From contig JAAMXY010002165.1 of NCBI GenBank assembly GCA_019677205.1, positions 1 to 16,969 on the forward strand: a stretch of DNA of 16,969 nt. Reading direction: 5' to 3'. The translations under genes were made by a program, and so were the position numbers. This document shows, piece by piece, positions 1 through 8,156 of the stretch. The stretch's first letter is position 1. Every line of letters starts with the position of its first letter. The notes beneath the pieces were generated by a model. That model worked only from the letters and a program-made list of their open reading frames with translations. It made no database searches and was not told where the DNA came from. This DNA is from Pinguiococcus pyrenoidosus (Eukaryota > Sar > Pinguiophyceae > Pinguiochrysidales > Pinguiochrysidaceae).

Positions 1-467
1 GCCGGCCTCTCCGGCGGTGGTGGCCTGTCTTGTGGGATGCTTGCGGGCCTCTCTGGCGTTGGCGACTGTTCCCGCGAGGCGCTCGCGCTCGCGGGCGTCC
101 CCGGTGCTCGTCGAAGCACGTCGGCCACGGTGAAGGGCGACGCGCGCTCCGGCTTCGGAGATTTGGGGAAACTGGGGAGGGTGGGAGATTTGGGGGCGGC
201 AGGCTGCGCGGTGGGCATCGGCCGTGTTCCCCAAGGGCCCATCACCTCGTCAGAGCATTTCGGAGACGGCTCTGCAGGGGACAGCTGTGAGCTTCCCGGG
301 GCTTGGTGCCTTCAGCATGCTGTTGGCTCACCTTGCACAGTGTCGCCGTACACTTCCTCTAGGTCAAAGTCGACGGGAGTACTCTCGCGACTCAAGTCCA
401 ACTCCATGACGCTCTTCTCCTGCGGCTTGTGCCGCGGACTCCTGCGAACAGGAAGACCCGCGTACAT
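1..467 (-). CDS. Partial gene: Pro/Ser-rich protein of unknown function, continues off left edge
   Basis: I do not recognise this protein. On the minus strand an exon ends at 332 with donor AAG|GTGAGC. A 60-base intron (272-331) ends in CCCCTGCAG, and the next exon runs open from 271 to the window edge. The join keeps the frame, giving Val-Gln-Glu-Pro-Ser-Pro across the junction. Without the splice the frame stops at 312. The first visible part is acidic (MELDLSRESTPVDFDLEEVY), and the rest is rich in Pro, Ser and Ala with repeated SP, TP and PERP steps, so it is probably disordered and could be phosphorylated at SP/TP sites. The start is uncertain. ATGs at 467 (A at -3) and 407 (G at -3 and +4) both fit. 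An in-frame stop lies at 597-599, so coding further upstream would need another exon joined at the AG of 594-595. The gene is head-to-head with the TTC27-like gene. The reading frame and splice are seen; coding status is inferred. Confidence 0.45.
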
Positions 468-1297
468 CCTCGGGACCCCCCACGCTGCAGTGCCGCTCTC
501 TTCAAGGCACTCTCGAGCCCCAAAGCACCTCTGTGGCGCCTTTTCCGCAACAGGTCCGCCGTGCACAGCTATGGCACAGGTAGACGTCTTCACCTGTCAA
601 TGCTCGCCCCCCATTGGCGGAGGCTAGACAGGATTTTCATCGAAGTGTGAAAGTATGCCCGAATAACAGCTGATGGATGTTCAGAAGAGGAGGGATTGGA
701 TGATGCGTCAGACAAACTGCTTCCAATCTGGACTATAACTGCCCAAACTTGCGTGCGCTGGAAACTTGCATCCAGATAGCGCCTCACCATTGGTCAAGAA
801 GACACAAAGCGGGAAAATCATCAGGCAGCTCCTTCCCGTGTGCCAAAGCTTGGTAACGGCCAGCTTGGCGCTGGAGATGCCTCGCCTTGACATCGCTTGC
901 CAGCGGCAGACGCGCGCTAGACGCCGCTGAGCTGACGCCTGCATGCCTGCGTTCGCCTGGACCACGCCGGTGCTGCGAATCTTGGACGGTCTCCTGGAAC
1001 CGGCCCGCCAGCCAGCCAGCCATTCCACGCATCACTGCAAGTGGCTGGGCTGGCGAAGTCGTGTTTCCTCGGTCGGTAGAGGACGCACGCTTGGATCCTC
1101 ATGGCGCTGCATAGGACGACGTCGATCCCAGACGCTCAAGGAGACCGCAGGATGTTCCTTCCCCCCCCCACCCTTGTATGCTATTTGACCACGATCTTTA
1201 TACCACTATAGAAACTACTTTTCTCCCGCACCGCAATAGTCAGCTGACATTTCGGCGGCGTCGAGAAGATTCGTTTTGGCGATCCAGCAGCCGCGAC
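468..1297. other. Intergenic region between two divergent genes
   Basis: About 830 bases separate the putative leftward gene from the TTC27-like start and should hold the control regions and 5' leaders of both. I see only short, unconvincing open frames on either strand and no recognisable domain. A run of nine C lies near 1161-1169. A TTTATA box at about 1197-1202 sits roughly 95 bases before the TTC27-like ATG and could be a core promoter element, but AT-rich words of this length are expected by chance. Confidence 0.4.
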
Positions 1298-4200
1298 ATG
1301 GACGACTTCCTGGACGCCTTTGCCGACTCGGACGACGAGGGCCCTGTGGCCGAGCAGGATGATGCGCTGGCGACGCTGGAACGCCTTCTGCTGGGCCTGA
1401 GGCCCCTGGAATCTCTGGAGAGCGGCGTTTTCAGCGAGTCTCCTGGAAAATTAGCGAAGAATCTTCTCAGTGGCGACTTCATCGCTGTTCTCCAGAGTCC
1501 TGCAGGCTGCCAGCTGCTGGCGCCGAGCATGCTGTCCACGCTGGAGGCGCTGCCGGCGCTTCTGCTACAGCGCGTGGACGAGTACAGCTCTTCGCCTTCC
1601 AAGGCCTTCGAGTGCCTCCTGGTTGGCGTCGCGGCGTTCGACGTGTTCCTGCAGGTCAACTACACGGGTCCAGCGCTAGATAAAGCCGCGCTGGAGGCGC
1701 TGGCTCTGCCGCCAATCTTCCAAAGCCTGGGGAGGCCGGAAGACGCTGCGGAGGAAGCCGAACTGGTGGAAGGCGTGCTGCAGGAGCTTGTAAATGCCGC
1801 CGAGCAAAGCGTCGACGGCGGGGAAAAGGGAGGAGAGGACACTGGAGCGGAAGCGGGAGCGGGAGCGGAAGCGGGAGGACACGAAGACGACTCGCTTGCG
1901 AAGGGAATCGAGAAGAAGCCCGAGCTGGACTTGTCCCCTTCGCACCGCCGAGTGGCCGCAGCCGCCACCAGAATGCTGGCGGCGGACGGGTTGGACCCGC
2001 ATGCCATGGCTGGCGTCCCGCAGATGCTGCTTCTGGCGCGCATCATACTCCATGCGGTGGGCTTGCCCAGACACAGCCTCTGGGACGTACCGGTGAGGAT
2101 GGACATGGCGAGAGTCGACGCCGTCACCCCACAGGAAGCCGCCAAAGCGCGGAAGCGGATGGAGCTCTGTGAGTATGAGAAGCCTCCGCTGCCTCGGGAG
2201 GAAGTGCCGACGAGCGCAAGGCACTGCGACGAACTTGCCACGGCGCCACTGTGGGCAGCTCGCGCCGCTGTTGCCCACGCGCGACTGCTTTTCGTGACCA
2301 ACGTGGACGATGTGCCAACCCTCTGGTTTGAGATCCGGTGTGGCTTCGAAGTCGCCGCCGGGCGCCTCAACATGTCCCTGCCAGCCCTCTCGGCGGCTGG
2401 TGAAGATGTGGACCTGGACGACGTCCTCTCCGAGTCGAAGCGGAGTACAGGCGGCCAAGCAGCGATGGAGCAAAGCTCGCTAGCGCTGGAGTATGGACTG
2501 GCGCAGCACCACCTCCGAGTGGGCAAAAAGGGCAAGGAAGCCTTCTACTCGGCACAAGGGTCCCTGCAGCTGCACCTTCAAGTCACGGGGGAGCTCGGGA
2601 GGAAGCTGAAGCACCAGAAGAAGATGACGGCGATCATGAGGTTGCTCGCGCACGGGTCTCTGTCGGACGACTCCTACGCGGAGTTCATGACGTTGAACGC
2701 AGGTCCAGGCTCCAGCAGCGGAATGGGGGTTGCTGCGAGTGGTGCGCCTGACGCCATTGCTATGGAGGAGGGGGAGGACGCCATGTCCTTCTACGACAGA
2801 ACCGGAGTGGCGGTCCGTGAGATCCAGCTCTCAGATATTGTTGACAATGACGTCCTGGAGAAAGCCGAGTTTACCGAAGCGGATGGCGTCACACAAGAAG
2901 GAGAAGGAGCGCCAAAGGGTGAAGACCCGCCGGCGACGGGATTGCGGCATCCGCTGGAGCAAGCCGTGGTGCTGGCGCACTGCCTTGACGTGCAGAATTC
3001 GAATCCGCGAGATGGCTTGACGAACTCGCAGATGGAGCCCTACCTGGAGGCCGTGATCGAAAGACCGCTGAACTGGATGGTCCACTCGACGGCCTTGCTG
3101 GAGCGGAGCTGGGTCGAGTGCGAGAGCATCAAGAGGCGAGAGCGCGGCCTCTTTCAGATCCAAGCTCTGGTGGATCAGCACACGACGCGCCTCACCCTGA
3201 CGCAGTCCAGTGCGCAGGCCATCGAGGAGGCGGATCCGGTGGAGAGGCGCCTTCGCTTCGTTCACTCGGTGACCTTTCCGCCGCGATGGGAGCTCAAGCG
3301 AGACCTCGCCCAGCGGTACGCGTCCTTTGGAGCGTTCGCCGGAGCGGCCGATATCTACGAGGAGCTGGGATTGTGGGACGAGGTCGTGGACTGCTACAAG
3401 GTGCTGCAGCGGTACGCGAGGGCAGAGAAGCTGCTGCGAAGGCAGCTCGAGGAGTGCGGTGGTGTGGAGAATGCCACCCCGAAGATGCTGGTGTCCTTGG
3501 GGGACGTCACGCAGGATCCATCTTTCTATGAACGGGCGTGGGAGGTCAGCCACGGGAGGTACGCGCGAGCCAAGGTGCAGCTTGGCATCGCTCGCTTAGA
3601 CGCCGGGAAGCTCGAGGACGCGCGCGACGCCTTCACAGCCGCCCTGCGCGTGAAGCCTCTGCTTCCAGAGATCTGGTTCAAGCTCGGAGCCGTTGCGATG
3701 CGGCTTCGCGAGTGGGACACCGCCCTGAACGCATTCTCGCAGGCCGTCATGCAGGTTCCGGATGCCGCCGAGGCCTGGGGCAACGTCGGGGCGATCCACA
3801 TGCGGCGAGACAACTGGGAGGCCGCGTATCCCGCGTTGCAGGAGGGCCTGAAGCACATGCGTCGCAACTGGCGCATGTGGGAGAACCAGTTCATCACGAC
3901 GGTGGCTCTCGGCAAGTATGCGGAAAGCATCTACATCTGCAACCAGCTCTTGGACTTGCGGGACGCACGAAGCGCGGAGCGCCATCAGCAGCAGGGCACT
4001 CGCTCGAACGTGCTGCAGAACGAGGAAGAGAAGAAAGGAGCGGCGCGGCAGCCCGAGTTCAACATGCGGTACCTCGGCATGCTTCTGAAGCGGATCGTGC
4101 TGGAGAACGACTCCGGCCGAGCGCTGCGACACGATCATTTGCTGGATCGGCTCGGAGAGCTTCTGCAACGCGCGGCGAACACGCTACAGACGGATCCGGC

Positions 4201-4558
4201 GCTGTTCGACATGCTTAGCATCTACCACGCGAGCCGAGGAGATGGGCAGCAGGTCATTCAGAATAGACAGCGACAGTGCCGGGCTGCGAGGGCCGTGGTG
4301 CGCTGGGAACGCACGCAGGATGCCACGCACGCGGTGCTGTCCAGCGTCGCAAGGTATGCCCAGGCGGTCCTGGAGCACGGGTCCGAGAAGCAGCTTTACG
4401 ACTGCAAGATGTACCTGGTTTCGACCATGCGACAAGCAGACGAAGCGGTGGCCGCGCGTGGCGCAGTGGAAGAAGTGCGCAAGCTGCAAGCCGACTTGGA
4501 GGCGAAGATGCCAGCGGCCGGCGCCACATCCACGCTGAGCAACGAGACCGAGCTCTAG
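1298..4558 (+). CDS. TTC27: TTC27/Emw1-like tetratricopeptide repeat protein
   Basis: Single-exon gene of 1086 residues. The C-terminal half matches the TTC27 (human) / Emw1 (yeast) family: the FPPRWELKRDLAQRYASFGA block near residue 660, the GDVTQDPSFYERAWE signature near residue 735 (the family has GDVxxDPxxYEkAWE), then consecutive TPRs to about residue 886, including WFKLGAVAMRLREWDTALNA and the WENQF segment. Family members are TPR scaffolds. Yeast Emw1 is essential and linked to cell-wall integrity; the molecular role is poorly defined. I chose the ATG at 1298 (G at -3 and +4, followed by an acidic N-terminus). An in-frame ATG at 1178 would add 40 unconvincing residues. The protein is longer than the human one (about 840), partly through a low-complexity Gly/Ala/Glu/Asp insert at about residues 168-202. 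Its stop is 73 bases from the stop of the opposing EXOSC8-like gene. Identity is strong for the C-terminal half and weaker for the N-terminal half. Confidence 0.9.
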   Translation: MDDFLDAFADSDDEGPVAEQDDALATLERLLLGLRPLESLESGVFSESPGKLAKNLLSGDFIAVLQSPAGCQLLAPSMLSTLEALPALLLQRVDEYSSSPSKAFECLLVGVAAFDVFLQVNYTGPALDKAALEALALPPIFQSLGRPEDAAEEAELVEGVLQELVNAAEQSVDGGEKGGEDTGAEAGAGAEAGGHEDDSLAKGIEKKPELDLSPSHRRVAAAATRMLAADGLDPHAMAGVPQMLLLARIILHAVGLPRHSLWDVPVRMDMARVDAVTPQEAAKARKRMELCEYEKPPLPREEVPTSARHCDELATAPLWAARAAVAHARLLFVTNVDDVPTLWFEIRCGFEVAAGRLNMSLPALSAAGEDVDLDDVLSESKRSTGGQAAMEQSSLALEYGLAQHHLRVGKKGKEAFYSAQGSLQLHLQVTGELGRKLKHQKKMTAIMRLLAHGSLSDDSYAEFMTLNAGPGSSSGMGVAASGAPDAIAMEEGEDAMSFYDRTGVAVREIQLSDIVDNDVLEKAEFTEADGVTQEGEGAPKGEDPPATGLRHPLEQAVVLAHCLDVQNSNPRDGLTNSQMEPYLEAVIERPLNWMVHSTALLERSWVECESIKRRERGLFQIQALVDQHTTRLTLTQSSAQAIEEADPVERRLRFVHSVTFPPRWELKRDLAQRYASFGAFAGAADIYEELGLWDEVVDCYKVLQRYARAEKLLRRQLEECGGVENATPKMLVSLGDVTQDPSFYERAWEVSHGRYARAKVQLGIARLDAGKLEDARDAFTAALRVKPLLPEIWFKLGAVAMRLREWDTALNAFSQAVMQVPDAAEAWGNVGAIHMRRDNWEAAYPALQEGLKHMRRNWRMWENQFITTVALGKYAESIYICNQLLDLRDARSAERHQQQGTRSNVLQNEEEKKGAARQPEFNMRYLGMLLKRIVLENDSGRALRHDHLLDRLGELLQRAANTLQTDPALFDMLSIYHASRGDGQQVIQNRQRQCRAARAVVRWERTQDATHAVLSSVARYAQAVLEHGSEKQLYDCKMYLVSTMRQADEAVAARGAVEEVRKLQADLEAKMPAAGATSTLSNETEL
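1823..1905 (+). repeat. Gly/Ala/Glu-coding low-complexity tract in the TTC27-like gene
   Basis: Purine-rich imperfect repeats of gcgggagcgg-type units encode GGEKGG, then GAEAGAGAEAGG and an acidic stretch. This in-frame tract has no counterpart in the conserved family core and looks like replication-slippage expansion of a disordered linker. Confidence 0.6.
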
Positions 4559-4631
4559 AAAAGTGCTATCATATCATCTGGCGTTGGCTTTCCTGTTGGG
4601 TGCCGGCCTCCTTGCCAGAGAGGTGACGTCG

Positions 4632-5447
4632 CTATGTGTCGGTAGCAGCTGCTTGTGGCACGGTAGCAGCTGCTTGTGGCACGGTAGCAGCTGCTTGTGG
4701 CACTTCGTCAAGTGCCATGTCGATGCAGCGATCGAGCGTGTCCGTCGAGATGGCCTTGGCGCCTTCCTTGTGGACTGCACAGACATGACGCTGTCCGTCA
4801 TGCACGACCCAAACGACGCAGTCGAGGAAGTCCATTTCGCTGCTCACGGGATCTCGCAGAAGTTGATCCTTGAACACCCCAACGCCGCACACGTGTACCG
4901 TCCCATCCAGCTCCAAGGCGACACCTTCCCCGTCCACTTCATACGCGATCCCGTCCACCATCTCCACCGGAGGCAATCGACATGCCTGCAAGGCGTGGAA
5001 GGCCGCCGAGCCCAGCGCCTCAGCGACGTTGCCAGCGTCGCTGAGCACCACCCCTTCCACCCGCAGGTGCCAGGCGGCCACATCCTTCTGGATCAGCAGC
5101 TGCGGCGCCTCGGGAACGACGCCCTGAAGCCACTGCTTCAACAAATGCGACAGCTGCAGCTCTCGTTGCTGCACCGCTCGGCCGCTGGCGCCGCCCCAAA
5201 GCCACACGTTGGCCTGCAAGTCCGCCTGCGCGTCTTCGCTGTCCACGGGAGGCCCGACCAGGCTCAGCACGCGCACCAGCACCTTCGTAGCGCCCAAAAC
5301 GCCGACAAAACCGCCCGTCGGAGCCGCTCTCACGGCGAAACGCCGCCGCTGGAGAGGCGAGCGCCCGTCGGGGCGAACATTCTGTGCGAGGAAGGACGAC
5401 AGGTACACCTGCGGCTCCAATAAGCGGAGCGCCGACGCTGTGTCCAT
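4632..5447 (-). CDS. EXOSC8: Exosome complex core subunit RRP43/EXOSC8 (RNase PH-like)
   Basis: Intronless, 271 residues, close to human EXOSC8 (276). It belongs to the RNase PH family subunits that form the six-membered ring of the RNA exosome, which processes and degrades RNA 3' to 5' in nucleus and cytosol. The ring is non-catalytic in most eukaryotes. Visible support: the N-terminal NVRPDGRSPLQRRRF box (residues 23-37) typical of RRP42/RRP43/RRP45; GGFVGVLGATKVLVRV (48-63); WHLRVEGVVLSDAGNVAEAL for the second domain; and a C-terminal block ending with HKEGAKAISTDTLDRCIDMA. The start at 5447 has G at -3 and +4; the open frame upstream has no ATG. The extreme C-terminus is three copies of VPQAAAT from a 21-base tandem repeat. 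The segment between the N-terminal box and the second domain is shorter than in human. RRP42 or RRP45 are the alternatives, but spacing and C-terminal wording favour RRP43. Confidence 0.85.
   Translation of the reverse strand: MDTASALRLLEPQVYLSSFLAQNVRPDGRSPLQRRRFAVRAAPTGGFVGVLGATKVLVRVLSLVGPPVDSEDAQADLQANVWLWGGASGRAVQQRELQLSHLLKQWLQGVVPEAPQLLIQKDVAAWHLRVEGVVLSDAGNVAEALGSAAFHALQACRLPPVEMVDGIAYEVDGEGVALELDGTVHVCGVGVFKDQLLRDPVSSEMDFLDCVVWVVHDGQRHVCAVHKEGAKAISTDTLDRCIDMALDEVPQAAATVPQAAATVPQAAATDT
4641..4703. repeat. Three perfect 21-base tandem repeats in the EXOSC8-like 3' coding end
   Basis: The unit ggtagcagctgcttgtggca plus c occurs at 4641-4661, 4662-4682 and 4683-4703 without mismatch. 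Read on the minus strand it encodes VPQAAAT three times, just before the terminal Asp-Thr and the stop. The period is a multiple of three, so copy-number change would keep the frame. Confidence 0.95.
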
Positions 5448-5904
5448 CACAAAAGACAAAGCGTTGGCAGTGGAAATGAGAGAGAGAGAGAAAGAGAGAG
5501 ACTAAAGGATTATTTTGGCGGCGCCTTTTCGGGTGTGACAGAGTGGAGAAAGAGGGGAAAAAAGCGAGCGAACAACGATGGAAGTTGGAAGTCTTCCTCT
5601 TCGCTTTCCAGCATCGCGATGCACCGGAACGAACGCTCACGCAGCCTAGGGCTGCGCTTCTGCAGTGCTGTACTGGAGGAGTCGTCATGGCGCTGTTGTG
5701 GTGGTGAGACGCTCCCGACTCCGGAACGACGAATAGCTGTGGTATCCGAAGTGCGTCCATCAGACATCCAGCAATCATCAAGAGGGACGCCGGTTTTCTG
5801 GGAGCCGTAGCAGCAGTCGTCCCAAACGCAACTAAGGATGTTATCATGATGATGAGCATGTCGCAGCATCCGCTTCCGCCCAATGTGACCATACGATCAT
5901 CGCA
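5448..5904. other. Intergenic region upstream of EXOSC8-like gene and downstream of the oxidoreductase gene
   Basis: Both flanking genes are on the minus strand, so this stretch should hold the EXOSC8-like promoter and leader and the oxidoreductase gene's neighbouring end. It contains a GA-rich tract at about 5477-5503, which is a CT-rich tract in the EXOSC8 mRNA sense. The remaining short frames on both strands match nothing I know. Confidence 0.4.
5477..5503. repeat. GA/CT microsatellite in the EXOSC8-like leader
   Basis: A gagagagagagaaagagag-type purine tract lies about 30 bases upstream of the EXOSC8-like ATG. In mRNA sense it is a pyrimidine (CT) tract, so it may lie in the 5' UTR or at the transcription start. 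This is seen directly; a regulatory role is a guess. Confidence 0.6.
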
Positions 5905-7914
5905 CTATGCAGAAGCGGGTGCCTCTTGTTGGACCGCCACCGTGCGCAGCGCTTCTTCGGCGGCGACTTGATACAGACTGGCGAGCGTGACGGCAGCGAA
6001 GGGCGTTTTCGACAGCTGCTCCAAGCTAAGGCCCAAGTTCACGCTCATGCTCCCCAGCTGAATCAACTCGTTGGCTCCGGCTCCCAGGATCGAGACGCCG
6101 ACCAAGACGTGAGAACCAAGGCGGACTCCCGCGCCGGGCTGCCACACGGCCACCAGCTGCAAGAAGCCGTCGTCGGCGTCGCCGGAGAGGCGGCCTCGCG
6201 CACTATCGCGGTAGTATGCCGTGCCCTGCACCACTCGGCCGCCCGGGTACATCTCTTCCGCCTGCTCGGGGCTCAGCCCAACGGTACTGATTTCCGGCAT
6301 GGTCCAGAGGGTGGTCGGCGCCGAGGAGAGCTCCTCGTCAAAGGCCTTCTGAAACAGCTGCTCGGCCACCAGCCGCCCATGCTGCACCGCTGCGGACGCC
6401 AAGCCGTTGGGGAAGTCCTTGGACGGCGGCTCGATGACATCCCCGATGGCGTACACGTTCTGGCAGGTGGTGCGCAGCTTCCTGTCCACCACGATTCGGC
6501 CGTACTTGCCAAGGCGCACTCCCAGCGCCTCCAGTCCCATGCCGTCCGTGTTCGCGTCTCGCCCTCCGGAGTACAGCACGAGATCCACGCGAAGGTTCAG
6601 CTTCTTCTTCTTCTTCTTGTCCGTCCGCAGCGCGAAGCTCCTCTTCTTCTCCTCGTCCGCGTGGCCCATGATCACACCGACGCGCCCGTCCGAGCGAAGA
6701 TCGATGCGCTCCACGGGTCGCTCCGTGACGTCGAAGATCTGGACGCGATCGCGCTGCAGGCGGCGTCGCAGTCTGCGGCGAACGTCCTGCGGCAGGAACG
6801 GCAGGAACGAGCTCTCGCTGCACAGCAAGGAGACGCCGACGCCAAGGCGGGCGAGCACGGTGGCATACTCCACGGCGATGACTCCGCCTCCGAAGACAGC
6901 CGCGGCCTTCGGCAAGTTCGCCAGGTTGCCCATGCCCGTGCTGTCCATCACCACGCCAGGCGTCCAGGGAATCGGCGCGTCCGTGTTGCGCAGCGTGGCC
7001 GGTCTGGCCGGGCGGGAGCCCGTCGCGAGGCAGACTCGTCGGGTCGGCAGCTCCACGCACTCGTTCGGGCGACACACGCGCACCTTAAGCAGTCCCGAGC
7101 CTTCCTGCTCTGGCAAGAGCTGGCAAGCACCAACGTAGAGCGACACACCTCCTGCGTTGTATCTGCGACGCGTCTCCAGCGCCTGGAACACCTCCGCTTC
7201 CGCTCGGAACGCCGGGAAGTTCCGCTTCCACAGCTTCCGGATCTGCTTCACTTTGTCGCCTCCGAGTTGCTCCACCGCCTTGGCGATCCGCTCGGCAGCC
7301 TCCCGCACCGCCTTGCTGGTCAGGCCAGTCGGCCCTCCAAAGGCCGCTTTCCGCTCCACCACTGCAACCTTCGCACCCAACGCAGCTGCTCTCGCCTGGT
7401 ACAAGCAGATGCTCCGCAACGTCAGTCCACGAGAAGCCACGGCCATTGCCAAAGCCCAAAGCACGGGAGCACGAGAGCACGGGAGCAGGGGAGCACGGAG
7501 CACGAAGCACAAAGCACAAAGCACAAAGCACAAAGCACGGAGCACAAAGCACGGAGCACGAGAGCACAAATACCCTGCCTAAAGCCCACATCCACTTACA
7601 GCGGCTGCCTCTCCGCCTGGTCCGGAGCCCACCACCACCAGGTCGAAGGGCTCATCGTCCGGCGGAACGGGAGGGAAGTCCTTCTGGCTCAGATCCGGCA
7701 AGCGAACGCGACTGGCCGGCTTCGGCGCGGGCTTGGCCTCCGCAGGAAGCATATCCTCACTCGCACTCTTGACAAAAAGAGCGGAGTTGCGCATTGGACG
7801 CAGGCCCTGCGCTCCTGCTGGCGCCTGACGCGGCTTGACCACGCGGAAAGCGCCGGCACTGGCGGCCAAGGCCAACGCCACCAGCAGCCAAAGCTGGGCA
7901 GCCTGCAGCGCCAT
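5905..7914 (-). CDS. Plastid-targeted FAD/NAD(P) oxidoreductase, SthA/dihydrolipoyl dehydrogenase-like, without redox cysteines
   Basis: Two exons, 7914-7600 and 7395-5905 on the minus strand, give 601 residues. The 204-base intron (7396-7599) has donor GCT|GTAAGT, acceptor TACCAG and a CTGAC branch-like site, and the join restores the Rossmann fold. Order: hydrophobic signal peptide with an ASAGAF step near residue 22, transit-like segment, FAD motif GSGPGGEAAA (96-105), FGGPTGLTSKAV (124-135), NAD(P) motif FGGGVIAVEYA (about 272-282), second FAD motif NVYAIGDVI (about 416-424), and a C-terminal dimerisation domain. This is the two-dinucleotide-binding flavoprotein fold of dihydrolipoyl dehydrogenase and soluble transhydrogenase. 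The active-site region has no cysteine where the family has CxxxxC, or one Cys in SthA. The usual C-terminal HPxxxE is also absent. It should therefore bind FAD and NAD(P) but not do disulfide chemistry; transhydrogenase or quinone/other acceptor reduction is possible. The start at 7914 has A at -3 and G at +4. Confidence 0.85.
6601..6618. repeat. CTT trinucleotide run coding a lysine tract in the oxidoreductase
   Basis: Six CTT units on the plus strand encode six consecutive lysines (about residues 365-370) between the NAD(P) domain and the conserved DLVLYSGGRDANT segment. Relatives have a short loop here, so this looks like a slippage-expanded surface loop. Confidence 0.7.
7457..7570. repeat. 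GCACAAA/GAGCACG minisatellite inside the oxidoreductase intron
   Basis: Degenerate 7-8 base units (caaagca, cggagca, cgagagca) follow one another across about 110 bases, all within the 7396-7599 intron and leaving the donor, branch-like site and acceptor intact. In mRNA sense the units read as TGCTTTG and CGTGCTC types. Confidence 0.8.
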
Positions 7915-8156
7915 GTTCACCGCAGCAGTGCAGTGCTGTAGGCAAGGCGGATAGGCGCCGGAATCTGCGCAGAGGCCGAAATCTCCGCTAAGAATCTCAA
8001 TGTTCTGCTGACGTTGAAGCTGCTTCTCTGTCCAGGAAAGGCCCCCGAAAGCGGACAGAGACACGGATCCCTATTGAGTGACACAATTATCGAAGCTTGT
8101 TGATTCGATTTCGAGAATTCGCTGGGGACCCTATCGATCTTGTTCTCATATCGAAA
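7915..8156. promoter_or_regulatory. Short shared upstream region of the oxidoreductase and RCC2-like genes
   Basis: Only 242 bases separate the two divergent start codons, so promoters and 5' leaders of both genes must fit here or overlap. The region is therefore a likely bidirectional promoter by position. I see no convincing TATA box or named factor site. The open frames on either side extend into it without an ATG, so it does not support longer proteins. Confidence 0.45.

Noticed and set aside
335-593. Possible CCCH zinc finger suggested by KTSTC followed by a C-x5-C pair
   Set aside because: The first Cys-Cys spacing is too long (16) and there is no histidine at the required position.
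37-627. 196-codon plus-strand frame at the left edge
   Set aside because: The composition is not protein-like in any recognisable way, and the minus strand gives a better spliced frame with Pro/Ser-rich coding character.
943-1010. MPAFAWTTPVLRI-like text resembling bacterial repeat-encoded MPAFAGMT peptides
   Set aside because: One short copy with no second copy or palindrome in the window, in a clearly eukaryotic context; most likely coincidence.
1660-2535. 291-codon minus-strand frame within the TTC27-like gene
   Set aside because: Ser/Ala-rich shadow with no motif; the plus-strand frame continues through it uninterrupted into well-conserved TPRs.
4563-5423. 286-codon plus-strand frame after the TTC27-like gene
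   Set aside because: It mirrors the EXOSC8-like coding strand, has His/Gln/Arg-rich shadow composition, and overlaps the clear RNase PH-type motifs on the other strand.
5926-7941. 671-codon plus-strand open frame opposite the oxidoreductase gene
   Set aside because: Its translation shows no domain, while the minus strand has intact FAD and NAD(P) motifs and a clean intron. Long antisense frames are expected in GC-rich coding DNA.
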